DNA of 64,000 nucleotides from assembly GCA_008012315.1 (NCBI GenBank), contig SSEL01000019.1, forward strand, positions 49,213-113,212. Direction: 5' to 3'. The stretch is from Rhodospirillaceae bacterium (GTDB lineage: Bacteria > Pseudomonadota > Alphaproteobacteria > Dongiales > Dongiaceae). Of this stretch, positions 56,068 to 64,000 are shown piece after piece (the first letter of the stretch is position 1; each line of letters starts with the position of its first letter). Under the pieces are notes generated by a model. That model was given only the letters and a program-made list of their open reading frames with translations, searched no databases and was not told the origin of the DNA. The position numbers and the translations under genes were made by a program.

Positions 56068-57084
56068 TCAGGCGATCAGCCGTGCCAGTTCGTCACGCAA
56101 CGCCGCCATGTCGGTGGTAGCCTCGGCCAGACGAGCCCGTTTCCGTTTATCCTGCCCCTGTTCATATCGGGCTTTTGCCACCGGGGACAAGGGGGCGGTG
56201 CCGGCGGCGACCTGCCGCATTTCCGCCATATCGCCGTTACAATGCAAGACAATATCGCAACCGGCCGCCAGGGAGCGCCGGGCCAGGTCGTCCAGCTTGC
56301 CATTCAGCGCCTTCATGCTGAGATCGTCGGTCAACAGCAGTCCGCCAAAGCCGATTTCGCCGCGAATCACCTCGGCGATGACCTTGGCGGAGAGCGTCGC
56401 CGGCGACTCGGAATCGATCGCTTCATAGACGATATGGGCCGTCATGGCCCAGGGCATGTCATTCAAGGCCTGAAACGGCCGGAAATCCGTCGCCGACAGC
56501 TTCTGGCGGCTGGCGGCGACATGGGGCAGGTCATGATGGCTGTCGACCATCGACCGGCCATGCCCCGGAATATGCTTGATGATCGGCATCACGCCGCCTT
56601 CCAGCAGGCCCTCGGCAGCAGCGCGGCCCAGGGTCGCCACCAGATCGGGCGCGCCGCCATAGGCGCGGTCGCCGATGACGTCATGGGCGCCGGATATGCG
56701 GATATCGACCAGCGGCGCGCAATCGACATCAATGCCGAGCGCCGTCAGCTCCGCCGCAATCAGCCGATGGTTGAGTTTGACGGCGCGACAGCTGGCGGCA
56801 AGGTCGCGACCCGCCAGTTGCCCGAAGCGCTCGGCCGGCGGCGCCGCACGCCAATGCGGCGGCCGCAGGCGCTGCACGCGTCCGCCCTCCTGATCGATCA
56901 GGATCGGCGCGGCCGGGTCATCGATGCTGTCGCGCAACTGCGCCGTCAGACGGCGCAGTTGGTCCGGATCGACGATGTTGCGGGCAAAGAGAATGAAGCC
57001 GAGCGGCCGAGTGTCGCGGAAGAAATCGCGCTCGCTCTGCGTTAAATCGGTACCGGCACAGCCGAAGATCGCGGCAGCAGTCAT
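56068..57084 (-). CDS. nagZ: Beta-N-acetylhexosaminidase NagZ
   Basis: 338 residues, ATG preceded by GGGGACAT. Glycoside hydrolase family 3: IDQEGGRVQRL near residue 62, MPIIKHIPGHGRSMVDSHHDLP carrying the catalytic His loop, and LLLTDDLSMKAL with the nucleophile Asp. NagZ removes N-acetylglucosamine from anhydro-muropeptides in the cytosol during cell-wall recycling; products can act as beta-lactamase signals. It follows the SPOR protein gene on the same strand by 67 bases. Confidence 0.96.
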   Translation of the reverse strand: MTAAAIFGCAGTDLTQSERDFFRDTRPLGFILFARNIVDPDQLRRLTAQLRDSIDDPAAPILIDQEGGRVQRLRPPHWRAAPPAERFGQLAGRDLAASCRAVKLNHRLIAAELTALGIDVDCAPLVDIRISGAHDVIGDRAYGGAPDLVATLGRAAAEGLLEGGVMPIIKHIPGHGRSMVDSHHDLPHVAASRQKLSATDFRPFQALNDMPWAMTAHIVYEAIDSESPATLSAKVIAEVIRGEIGFGGLLLTDDLSMKALNGKLDDLARRSLAAGCDIVLHCNGDMAEMRQVAAGTAPLSPVAKARYEQGQDKRKRARLAEATTDMAALRDELARLIA

Positions 57085-57151
57085 TCGATGTCCCCATAAG
57101 ACTTGCCGGCGGGCAAGCCCGCCGGCAGTTCATTTGTAAATCTAAGCAAAC

Positions 57152-58729
57152 TTAGCGGGCGATAATGCAAGCCTGCTTCTGCTTTGCCAATTCGCCGCAG
57201 ATCGACTTCGCCGCCGTCCGGTCGGCGAGCGGGCCGGCCTGGACGCGATAATAGACGGTGCCGTCCTTGGTGAATTTCTGCACGATCAGGTTGAGCTTGC
57301 CGAGCTGGCCGGGATGCGCCTTCTGCAGTTTCGCCCATTCGGTCTTCGCCGCCGCTTCGCTCTTCACCGCCGCAAGCTGGATCTTCACCTTTCCGCCGGC
57401 CGTCGCGGTCGGCTGGGTCGTCGTCTTGCTGGCATCGGCTGGCTTCGCCGCCGTCTGGGTTGCCGCCGGCTTCGCCGCCTCTGCCGCGGTGTTCGCGGAA
57501 GACGTATTGGCGGGCGCATTGTCGGCCGGCACGGCCGGTGCCTGGGCGCTCATCGCCGGGCTGGCGGCATCCGATGCCGAGGGCACCGACGGCACGGCCG
57601 GCGCATCAGGGACGGCCGGCACCGACGGCGCGGCGAGACCCGCTTGCTGGCCGGCCTGGTCACCGGTTGCCGGCTGGCCATTCGCAGCTTGGCCATTAGC
57701 GGGCTGTCCGGCCTGCGCGGCCGCATCCGTATCCGTCACGGCGGGCGGCGCCGGAGGCGCCATCGGCTGTTCCGGCGGCGGCAGGACGGTTTCGCCCGAT
57801 TGCTGCGGCGCCTGGCCATTCATGTTTTCCAGGACCTGGACATTCTGATTCGGCACCTGCAAGCCGCCGGCATCGGTCGGCTTCACTTTTTCCGGCGAGG
57901 TATCCGCCGTGATCACCGGCGCCTGGCCGCTATCGCCGCTGCCCAGCCAGATGGCACCGACCACCACCAAAGCGGCGACCGCACCGCCCAGGACCAATAA
58001 GCGGTTCCGCTTGCGCTTGGCAGCGCCCTTGTCGTCGTCCGATGCCGGATAGGCGCCACCCAAAGGCGGCGGCCCCATTTCGACACCGCTCAGCAGATCC
58101 GGCTGGCCGGCGCCGGCATTGCCGCCGCCACTGGCCGAAAGCGGCGGCTTCATATTGCCGAAATAGCTCGATCCGGTCGCCGTGCTGGGGCGCAGGCTGC
58201 CGCCTCCGGCAGTCGAGCCGCCATTGGACGGGCCACCACTGCTGGACGACCCGCTGGGCGTCATGCCGCGGGTGCTCATCGTGCTGGCGCCGTTGCCGAG
58301 GCCAAGGCTGGGCTCGGCCCGCAAGCCACCGGCAAAATAGCTTGGCGTGCCAGCCGGACTGGCGGTGGCTGCCGGGCTCGGCTGTGACGGGCTCGATTGC
58401 GGCGAACCGGCCTGGCCTGGTCCCGACTGGCCTGGTCCCGACTGGCCTGGTCCCGATTGGCCTGATCCCGACTGCGAGGAGCCGGACTGCGGTTGCGCGG
58501 GCTCGGATGATGCGGCGGCAGCGTTCGGCGCTGCATGCTGTGGCGCGCCGGGCACCGCCGCCGCTCCCCCACTTCCCGGATTGCCGCCGCTGCCGGCACC
58601 TCCATTTCCAGGACCACCCGCCCCACCCGTCGAGGTCGAGGTGATGGGCGGCATGACATCGCCGCGCAACCGGCTGAGGGCGGCGGCGACGTTAGCCTGG
58701 ATCTGTTCCGGTTTCGGCGTATCTGACAT
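57152..58729 (-). CDS. SPOR-domain protein with long low-complexity N-terminal region
   Basis: 525 residues, ATG preceded by GGAGGAAGG. Residues 1-230 are Gly/Ser/Pro/Gln-rich with a short 15-base-repeat region (SGPGQ units). A single membrane helix (LLVLGGAVAALVVVGAIWL) lies near residues 238-256 after a basic KRKRNR stretch, so the N-terminus is cytosolic and the rest periplasmic. A ~190-residue Ala/Pro-rich linker leads to the C-terminal SPOR domain (KVKIQLAAVKSEAAAKTEW to ICGELAKQKQACIIAR), which binds denuded septal glycan. It is a probable division protein; FtsN is the best-known relative, but this is not proven here. Confidence 0.88.
   Translation of the reverse strand: MSDTPKPEQIQANVAAALSRLRGDVMPPITSTSTGGAGGPGNGGAGSGGNPGSGGAAAVPGAPQHAAPNAAAASSEPAQPQSGSSQSGSGQSGPGQSGPGQSGPGQAGSPQSSPSQPSPAATASPAGTPSYFAGGLRAEPSLGLGNGASTMSTRGMTPSGSSSSGGPSNGGSTAGGGSLRPSTATGSSYFGNMKPPLSASGGGNAGAGQPDLLSGVEMGPPPLGGAYPASDDDKGAAKRKRNRLLVLGGAVAALVVVGAIWLGSGDSGQAPVITADTSPEKVKPTDAGGLQVPNQNVQVLENMNGQAPQQSGETVLPPPEQPMAPPAPPAVTDTDAAAQAGQPANGQAANGQPATGDQAGQQAGLAAPSVPAVPDAPAVPSVPSASDAASPAMSAQAPAVPADNAPANTSSANTAAEAAKPAATQTAAKPADASKTTTQPTATAGGKVKIQLAAVKSEAAAKTEWAKLQKAHPGQLGKLNLIVQKFTKDGTVYYRVQAGPLADRTAAKSICGELAKQKQACIIAR
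58411..58475. repeat. 15-base tandem repeat in the SPOR gene
   Basis: About four copies of CCTGGTCCCGACTGG, the last ones diverged (GATTGG, CTGATC). They encode (on the minus strand) the SGPGQ pentapeptide and vary in exact length, a typical slippage site. Confidence 0.75.
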
Positions 58730-58920
58730 TGTCTACCTTCCTCCGATCCTGGCGCCGTGGGGAGGACGCAACTGTCGGGAATGTTTACGAAATTTCTCTA
58801 TCAGACCAAGAAAGCGTCGAGTCGGTCAAGCACGCGCGATCCGGACAACGATGTTAACAATCGGATTCGACTGCATTTTTTTGGCTTTTTTGTGTCCGCA
58901 AGACGAGCCGCTGCGGGGAA

Positions 58921-60132
58921 TTACATCCGTTCGTAGGGGTCGAACAGGCGCCGGTGCATTTCCAGCGCGTATTTGTCGGTCATGCCGCCGATGTAATCCG
59001 CCACCAGCCGGGCCGTCGCCGCCGTATGCGGGCCATCGACGCCTGATTGCCATTCCGGCGGCAGGCAGGTCGGCTGCGCAACCAGCAGGTCATAGAGATC
59101 GACCACGACGCGGGCCGCCTTCTGCGTGGTCTGCACCACCCGGTGGTGGCGATACATTTTCTGGAACAGAAATTTTTTCAAGGCGATGTCATGGGCCCGC
59201 ATGGTGTCGGAGAACGCCACCACCGGACGGTCGAGGCGGCGGATATCGTCAATCGTCCTGACCTTGGCCCCGGCAAGGCGGCGCCGCGTCTCCGCTGTCA
59301 CATCGGTCACCATGCGGTTGATCATGCGGCGCACCGCTTCGCCGATCAGCCGCGACGCTTCCAGGCCCGGATATTGCCGCGCCACTTCGGCGAAGATCGG
59401 CCCCACCAGGGGCACATCGGTCAGATCGGCGACGCTGAAGAGCCCGGCCCGCAACCCGTCATCGATATCGTGATTGTTATAGGCGATATCGTCGCTGAGC
59501 GCCGCCACCTGCGCCTCGGCACTGGCATAACCGGCAAGATCGAGATCGCATTGCGTATTGTACGCGGCGATGGTCGGCGGCACCGGCTTGCCGCGCGCCT
59601 TGGCATGGGCATGCGGACCGACCAGCGGGCCGTTATGCTTGACGATGCCTTCGAGCGCTTCCCAACTGAGGTTGAGTCCGTCAAAGGCGGCATAGCGGCG
59701 TTCGAGCTGCGTCAGGACGCGGAAAGTCTGTTCGTTATGATCGAAGCCGCCATGCTTGACGAGGCAATGGTCCAGCGCTTCCTCGCCGGCATGGCCGAAG
59801 GGCGGATGGCCGAGATCATGGGCCAGGGCCACCGCTTCGGCGAGGTCTTCGTTGAGGCCAAGGCTGCGCGCCAGCGAGCGCGCGATCTGCGCCACTTCGA
59901 TACTGTGGGTCAGGCGCGTCCGGTAGTGATCGCCTTCGTGATAGATGAAGACCTGGGTCTTATGTTTCAGCCGGCGGAAGGCGACACTGTGAATGACGCG
60001 GTCGCGGTCGCGCTGAAAGATCGAGCGGCCGGGACTTTCCGGTTCGGCCACCAGACGGCCGCGTGAGACGTTAGGATCGCTGGCATAGGGTTCCATGGCG
60101 GCCACGGTAGCAGGTTGGAAGAGGCGATGCAT
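58921..60132 (-). CDS. dgt: dGTPase-like dNTP triphosphohydrolase
   Basis: 403 residues; ATG at 60130-60132 or, more like the family, ATG at 60096 (MEPYASDP). HD superfamily: [22 protein letters not shown] is the dGTPase signature, and the metal His and Asp are in [11 protein letters not shown] and [15 protein letters not shown]. It hydrolyses dNTPs to nucleosides and tripolyphosphate. In many alphaproteobacteria argS follows; here the next gene on this strand is the SPOR protein, with no argS. The GFA-family gene is divergent upstream. Confidence 0.94.
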   Translation of the reverse strand: MHRLFQPATVAAMEPYASDPNVSRGRLVAEPESPGRSIFQRDRDRVIHSVAFRRLKHKTQVFIYHEGDHYRTRLTHSIEVAQIARSLARSLGLNEDLAEAVALAHDLGHPPFGHAGEEALDHCLVKHGGFDHNEQTFRVLTQLERRYAAFDGLNLSWEALEGIVKHNGPLVGPHAHAKARGKPVPPTIAAYNTQCDLDLAGYASAEAQVAALSDDIAYNNHDIDDGLRAGLFSVADLTDVPLVGPIFAEVARQYPGLEASRLIGEAVRRMINRMVTDVTAETRRRLAGAKVRTIDDIRRLDRPVVAFSDTMRAHDIALKKFLFQKMYRHHRVVQTTQKAARVVVDLYDLLVAQPTCLPPEWQSGVDGPHTAATARLVADYIGGMTDKYALEMHRRLFDPYERM

Positions 60133-60240
60133 CAGCGGGTTGCGACGCGCGACGCATCCTCAGGGATGCGGTTGCAGCGACACGTGCTAAACTTCCGCGA
60201 CCCGATACTTCCGTAAACTCGATGCGTCAGGAGGCCCGCG

Positions 60241-60642
60241 ATGAGCGAACAATCAAGCGGCTTTCCACAAAGCGGCGGCTGCCTGTGCGGCCGCATCCGC
60301 TACCGCCTTCTGGCGCCGCCGCTCTGGACCGGTTATTGCCATTGCGCCAGTTGCCGGCGGGCGACAGGATCGGTTGGCGTCGCTTATGCCGGCTTCCGCC
60401 ACCAGAATGTCGTATTCGACAGGGAGCCGGCGACTTTCGAGTCCTCGCCCGGCGTCACCCGCAGCTTCTGTCCCGCTTGCGGCACCCCGCTGGTCTATCG
60501 CTCGACCCGCTGGCCGGACGAGACGCATATCCTTGTCGGCAGCATGGATAATCCCGAAACCTGTCCGCCGGCCAACCATTTTTACGCCAGCGAGCAGGTG
60601 TCCTGGCTGCACCTGGACGACGGCCTGCCGCGCCATAACTAG
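60241..60642 (+). CDS. GFA-family (CENP-V/GFA) zinc protein
   Basis: 133 residues; start with AGGAGG six bases upstream. Zinc cysteines are in the order of the family: GGCLCG, GYCHCASCRR and FCPACGTP, and IRYRLLAPP is the following beta strand. The family is named after a glutathione-dependent formaldehyde-activating enzyme, though many members have other or unknown roles. It lies between divergent dgt and the erpA-xthA pair and could be a minor stress gene. Confidence 0.88.
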   Translation: MSEQSSGFPQSGGCLCGRIRYRLLAPPLWTGYCHCASCRRATGSVGVAYAGFRHQNVVFDREPATFESSPGVTRSFCPACGTPLVYRSTRWPDETHILVGSMDNPETCPPANHFYASEQVSWLHLDDGLPRHN

Positions 60643-60750
60643 CGGAAATCCGGGGCGGTTCGCCCCGTCATGCCCCATATGCAGCAGGCGGGTTTGACTA
60701 TTGGAGCGGGGTCCCTAAATATAGGCTCTGAAACAGGAAAGCCGTTACCC

Positions 60751-61146
60751 ATGAACGACATGACACCAGCTATTGAGAATTCGGCGCAGGCTGCGCCGCA
60801 GGATGCAAATCTGCCGCGCCAGGTCAGTATCACCGAGAGCGCCGTGAAGCGCGTCGCCTGGCTGATGGAACAGGAAGGCGATGCCGGGCTGATGTTGCGC
60901 CTGACCGTGTCGGGCGGCGGCTGCTCTGGCTTCCAATACGGTTTCTCCTTCGACAAATCGCAGCAGGTGGATGATCACCTGTTCGAGCGCGATGGCGTGA
61001 AGGTGGTGGTGGACGACACCTCGCTCGATCTGCTGGCCGGCGCGGAGATCGATTTCGTCGAGGATCTGGTCGGCGCGGCGTTCCAGGTGCGGAACCCGAA
61101 CGCGGTTTCCTCTTGCGGCTGCGGCTCTTCCTTCTCCGTCGGCTGA
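60751..61146 (+). CDS. erpA: Iron-sulfur cluster insertion protein ErpA
   Basis: 131 residues from the ATG at 60751 (AGGAAAG upstream). A-type carrier: the three conserved cysteines are in SGGGCSGF and SSCGCGSS. The N-terminal ~30 residues before VSITESAVKRV are a variable extension. ErpA delivers [4Fe-4S] clusters to isoprenoid-pathway and other enzymes. xthA starts 10 bases after its stop, so they form an operon, as in other alphaproteobacteria. Confidence 0.95.
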   Translation: MNDMTPAIENSAQAAPQDANLPRQVSITESAVKRVAWLMEQEGDAGLMLRLTVSGGGCSGFQYGFSFDKSQQVDDHLFERDGVKVVVDDTSLDLLAGAEIDFVEDLVGAAFQVRNPNAVSSCGCGSSFSVG

Positions 61147-61155
61147 TCCTCTCCC

Positions 61156-61956
61156 GTGGCACTGACAGTTGCGACGTTCAATGTGAATTCGCTGCGCGCG
61201 CGCCTGGCGAATATCATCTCCTGGCTGAACGCGGCGAAGCCGGATGTCGCTTTGCTGCAGGAAATCAAATGCCAGGAAAGCGACTTTCCGCGCCTGGAGC
61301 TTGAAGCGCTCGGCTATCACGTCGCGCTGGTCGGCCAGAAATCGTATAACGGCGTCGCCATCCTCTCGCGGCAGAAATTCGACGTGACCTCGCGTGCCTT
61401 GCCGGGCGATGAAGGCGATGAACATGCGCGCTATCTGGAAGCCGAGATCGAGCATCCCGAGGGCGAGATCTGGAAGTCGTTGCGCGTCGCCACGATCTAT
61501 CTGCCGAACGGCAATCCGGTCGGCACCGAAAAATATCCCTATAAGCTCGCCTGGATGAAACGTCTGCGCAACCATGCCGCCGAATTGCTCGAGACGGAAC
61601 AGCCGGTGGTGCTGGGCGGCGATTACAATGTCTGCCCGACCGATCTCGATGTCTACGATCCGGTCGGCTGGGCCGAGGATGCGCTGAGCCGGCCGGAAAG
61701 CCGCGCGCAGTTCCGCGCGCTACTCAATCTCGGCTATACCGATGCCTTCCGCAGCTTTTATACGGACGGCAATCGCTACACGTTCTGGGATTATCAGGCC
61801 GGGCGCTGGCAGCGCGATCAGGGCCTGCGCATCGATCACCTCCTGCTGTCACCCCAGGCGGCCGACCGGCTGCAAGCCTGCGAGATCGACCGGACGCCGC
61901 GCGGCCTGGAAAAGCCGTCGGACCACACGCCGATCTATTGTCGATTGGCGTTGTGA
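61156..61956 (+). CDS. xthA: Exodeoxyribonuclease III
   Basis: 266 residues from a GTG (61156-61158), preceded by a weak site because of its closeness to erpA. Endonuclease/exonuclease/phosphatase fold with NVNSLRARL, the metal Glu in LLQEIKCQE, GGDYNVCPTDLDV and the C-terminal SDHTPIYCRL with the catalytic His. It removes 3'-phosphates and acts as an AP endonuclease in base excision repair. Last gene of the erpA-xthA operon, ending at a strong hairpin. Confidence 0.96.
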   Translation: MALTVATFNVNSLRARLANIISWLNAAKPDVALLQEIKCQESDFPRLELEALGYHVALVGQKSYNGVAILSRQKFDVTSRALPGDEGDEHARYLEAEIEHPEGEIWKSLRVATIYLPNGNPVGTEKYPYKLAWMKRLRNHAAELLETEQPVVLGGDYNVCPTDLDVYDPVGWAEDALSRPESRAQFRALLNLGYTDAFRSFYTDGNRYTFWDYQAGRWQRDQGLRIDHLLLSPQAADRLQACEIDRTPRGLEKPSDHTPIYCRLAL

Positions 61957-61998
61957 TCCGGAAATCGGCTTCGGCCTCCGACACATAGAAAGAGCTGG

Positions 61999-62029
61999 AC
62001 CATCTCCGCAAAGCGGAGATGGTCTTCTT
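61999..62029 (+). terminator. Rho-independent terminator of erpA-xthA
   Basis: ACCATCTCCGC/GCGGAGATGGT stem with a three-base loop and CTTCTTT behind; 42 bases after the stop. It lies just before the convergent DUF417 gene end. Confidence 0.88.
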
Positions 62030-62034
62030 TACAT

Positions 62035-62541
62035 TTAGAAAGGCCGGTCACGCCTACCGCCCTCGGCTTGCAGCCGGATGACATCCTGCTTCAGCAGATA
62101 GAGCGAGACGGCGAGCAGGACGACATCCTTCATCAGGAAGGGGATGTTGCCGGCCATCGCCGGGAAGCCGCCGGCGGAGTCCGCCCAGCCATTGGGCATG
62201 AAGGGGATGATCGTGACGGTGCCGACGAAAGTGGCGACCGATCCCAGGGCGCCCAGCACCGCCACCCGCTTATCCCAGAAGCCGATGAACAGCAGCGCGC
62301 CGAACAGCCATTCGGAAACGCCGAGGAACCAGCTCGCCCCCTGGATGCCGAAGAGCGGGTAGAGCCAGAAGATCAGCGGCCCGTTGCTGATATAGGGGAT
62401 CAGCACCTGGGCTTCGTAATCGAACCATTTCTGATAGCCGAAGAAGGCAAAGATCAACACCATCGAGGCGCGGACCAGATGATAGTCGAGATCCTGTTTG
62501 AGAAACGGGCTGTTCGCCAGCCGGTCAACGAGCGCATTCAT
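62035..62541 (-). CDS. DUF417 (YkgB/RclC-like) membrane protein
   Basis: 168 residues from the ATG at 62539-62541, which follows AAAGGACG. About four membrane helices; the family signature ASMVLIFAFFGYQKWFDYEAQ near residue 25, then ISNGPLIFWLYPLFG and NIPFLMKDVVLLAVSLYLL. E. coli YkgB (RclC) belongs to this family and takes part in reactive-chlorine resistance with RclA and RclB. Its gene follows the AhpD-like gene by 86 bases on the same strand, and a divergent RclR-like regulator is just beyond, supporting a redox-stress role. Confidence 0.85.
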   Translation of the reverse strand: MNALVDRLANSPFLKQDLDYHLVRASMVLIFAFFGYQKWFDYEAQVLIPYISNGPLIFWLYPLFGIQGASWFLGVSEWLFGALLFIGFWDKRVAVLGALGSVATFVGTVTIIPFMPNGWADSAGGFPAMAGNIPFLMKDVVLLAVSLYLLKQDVIRLQAEGGRRDRPF

Positions 62542-62627
62542 GAGACGTCCTTTCCAGATACATGACAACCGGTCGAGAAGATCGGGAAGCACCGGCGGCA
62601 CGGTTGGCGTGCCGCCGGGTTCCGGCC

Positions 62628-63164
62628 TTAGCGGATCTTCGGGAAGTCGAGGTCGGTGTCGTTGATGCGGTTGAACATGTTGGTGAAAATGCCGATCGCG
62701 ATGGCCAGGCTGATCTCGACCAGCTGCTGGTCGCTGTAGCCCGCTTCCTTGACCGCCGTGAGCTGCTCCTCGCTGACCGTGCCGCTGGTGCCCGCCAGAG
62801 TCCGCACAAAGGTAGCGAGTGCATCGCGCTTGGCGTCGCCGGTCGGCAGGCCGAGGCGCACCTGCTTGACGATATCTTCGGAAAGACCGGTCGTCTTGGC
62901 GATCACGCTATGGGCGGCGATACAGTAATCGCAGCCGGTGGCCACACTGACGACCAGCTTGATCGTCTCCGCGTCCTTTTTGCTGAGCGAACTGGCGGCC
63001 AGCACGGCATCGGCTTGGAGGATCGCGTCGAGCGCCGCCGGCTGCAGCGCGCCGATCGCGGCAAAAGTATTGGGCACACCGCCGACGGCCTGTTTGATGC
63101 GGCTGAAGAGATCGGCGGCGGCGCCGGTGGCCTGGGCGACGGGCGTGGTGGCAATGCGGGACAT
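62628..63164 (-). CDS. AhpD/carboxymuconolactone-decarboxylase-family protein
   Basis: 178 residues, ATG with AAAGGAG seven bases upstream. The redox motif CDYCIAAH (near residue 80) has the CxxC and trailing His of AhpD-like alkylhydroperoxidases. The N-terminal ~30 residues and the LVEISLAIAIGIFTNMFNRIND C-terminus are typical of the carboxymuconolactone decarboxylase (CMD) family. It likely reduces peroxides, or responds to them. First gene of the pair with DUF417; divergent from the RclR-like regulator across a 132-base gap with a palindrome. Confidence 0.9.
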   Translation of the reverse strand: MSRIATTPVAQATGAAADLFSRIKQAVGGVPNTFAAIGALQPAALDAILQADAVLAASSLSKKDAETIKLVVSVATGCDYCIAAHSVIAKTTGLSEDIVKQVRLGLPTGDAKRDALATFVRTLAGTSGTVSEEQLTAVKEAGYSDQQLVEISLAIAIGIFTNMFNRINDTDLDFPKIR

Positions 63165-63276
63165 GATGACACTCCTTTACAGTTCGTGCCGGCGACCATC
63201 GCCGGCTGATGAGTGTCATTTAACCAGGATATTTGCCATTGATAATGCCAGGGTGGCTTAATAATATGCTTAATCG

Positions 63277-63288
63277 TCTCAATTGAGA
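63277..63288. promoter_or_regulatory. Palindrome TCTCAATTGAGA in the divergent promoter
   Basis: A perfect 12-base palindrome in the gap between the AhpD-like gene and the AraC-type regulator, eight bases before the regulator ATG and overlapping its ribosome site. Could be an operator for autoregulation; AraC-type sites are usually direct repeats, so this is weak. Confidence 0.35.
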
Positions 63289-63296
63289 GGCAGAAC

Positions 63297-64000
63297 ATGG
63301 AAACCAGCTTGGATTGGCTCAGCCGCCTGCTGAACTTGGTGCCGGTCAGTGGCAGGCTCGATCACCGGTGTTTTCTGAGCGCGCCATGGCGCATCGACTA
63401 TCAGCCGGCCGCGCCTGGTGAGATTCCCTTCCATATCGTCCTGGGAGGTGCGGTGAGCTTCGAGGAAACGCAGACGACCACCGTCGGCGGGACGCCGCGT
63501 CAATTGCGGCCCGGCGACATCGTGGTGGTGATGCACGGCGCGGCGCATGCCCTGCATGACGGCAGCGGCGCGGCCCCATTGCCCCAGCGGAACCGCCCGG
63601 CCCTCAATAACCTCATCATTACGGAGAATGACGGCACGGGCGAGCGTATCGATATGCTGTGCGGCAGCTTCCGCGTCTCACCGGCCCATGAACGGATGCT
63701 GCATCGCTATTTACCGCCGCGCCTCGTCATCAGCGCGCCGGAGAACAGCGCCGCGACTGCGCAACAGGGAACCGGCGCCGAACTGGCGGCCCTGGTCGCC
63801 CTCATGCGGACGGAATCGGTCAGCGAGAATCTCGGCAGCGCCGCCATGCTGGATGCCTTGTCGACAGCACTCTTCGCTCTCATCCTGCGACAGGCAAGCG
63901 AAGGCAGCGCGTCATCGGAAGGCCTGCTGGCTTTGGCCGGCAATCCCAAGCTCGCGCCCGCCTTGACGGCGATGTTCAACGAGCCCGCCCACCCCTGGAC
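63297..64000 (+). CDS. AraC-family regulator, RclR-like (3' end cut by window)
   Basis: Open from the ATG at 63297 (GAGAGG upstream) to the end: about 234 residues, the cupin-type sensor domain plus the start of the DNA-binding region (ending FNEPAHPWT). The first 30 residues (DWLSRLLNLVPVSGRLDHRCFL) align well by eye with E. coli RclR, including Cys25, which matches RclR Cys21; Cys122 in DMLCGSFRV matches RclR Cys89. Those two cysteines are the ones RclR oxidises on hypochlorous-acid stress. It is divergent from the AhpD-like and DUF417 genes, which it probably controls. Confidence 0.82.
   Translation, partial: METSLDWLSRLLNLVPVSGRLDHRCFLSAPWRIDYQPAAPGEIPFHIVLGGAVSFEETQTTTVGGTPRQLRPGDIVVVMHGAAHALHDGSGAAPLPQRNRPALNNLIITENDGTGERIDMLCGSFRVSPAHERMLHRYLPPRLVISAPENSAATAQQGTGAELAALVALMRTESVSENLGSAAMLDALSTALFALILRQASEGSASSEGLLALAGNPKLAPALTAMFNEPAHPW

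Overview
The window reads as a chromosomal piece of a high-GC alphaproteobacterium, most like a Rhodospirillales-type organism. The reasons are the gene order trigger factor-clpP-clpX-lon-HU, the type 2 argC, the pair methylmalonyl-CoA epimerase + DUF1467, and the block dgt-SPOR-nagZ-M50-scpA-scpB-tatABC-serS-surE-pcm-nlpD. These are alphaproteobacterial neighbourhoods known from general knowledge; no database was searched.

Layout. 1-7 kb is accessory. On the minus strand it holds the start of an unidentified gene, two P-loop thymidylate-kinase-like proteins (one fused to a nucleotidyltransferase-like domain), a large RTX protein with an internal duplication, and a 2-oxoglutarate-oxygenase-like protein. 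7.3-9.7 kb has a degenerate histidine phosphatase, and then a cobalamin riboswitch that reads into a glycine-betaine-monooxygenase-like Rieske protein. 9.9-17.3 kb is the protein quality-control block (tRNA-Val, HU, Lon, ClpX, ClpP, trigger factor, tRNA-Leu). 17.5-25 kb holds NAD(P)HX repair, a Sel1/SPOR protein, an NTF2-like protein, epimerase/DUF1467/3-methyladenine glycosylase, tRNA-His and an aminotransferase. 25-30.7 kb has a DAO-type flavoprotein, the sigma-54-type glnB-glnA nitrogen operon, a trans-sulfuration PLP enzyme and an Mpo1-like membrane protein. 30.9-34.7 kb has two chemoreceptors in tandem, the first broken by a 1-base frameshift. 35-37.6 kb is rplM-rpsI and argC-gamma carbonic anhydrase. 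37.8-43.6 kb holds a hydrolase, an exonuclease + CBS/nucleotidyltransferase pair, an Hsp70-like protein and a small stress-type cluster with an EcfG-like promoter. 43.6-62 kb is the envelope/division/Tat/condensin block, interrupted by a two-gene iron-type ABC transporter. 62-64 kb is a divergent redox cluster: a DUF417 (RclC-like) membrane protein and an AhpD-like protein, facing an RclR-like AraC regulator cut by the window end.

Most promising points: the B12 riboswitch in front of a B12-independent betaine demethylase, next to a histidine phosphatase that has lost its catalytic residues; the RclR/RclC-like redox module that lacks RclA and carries an AhpD-like protein; the acidic extensions on both ScpA and ScpB; the frameshifted chemoreceptor; and two copies of a MITE-like palindromic element, one of which supplies the tatC stop codon. 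I saw no CRISPR array, rRNA, transposase or prophage.
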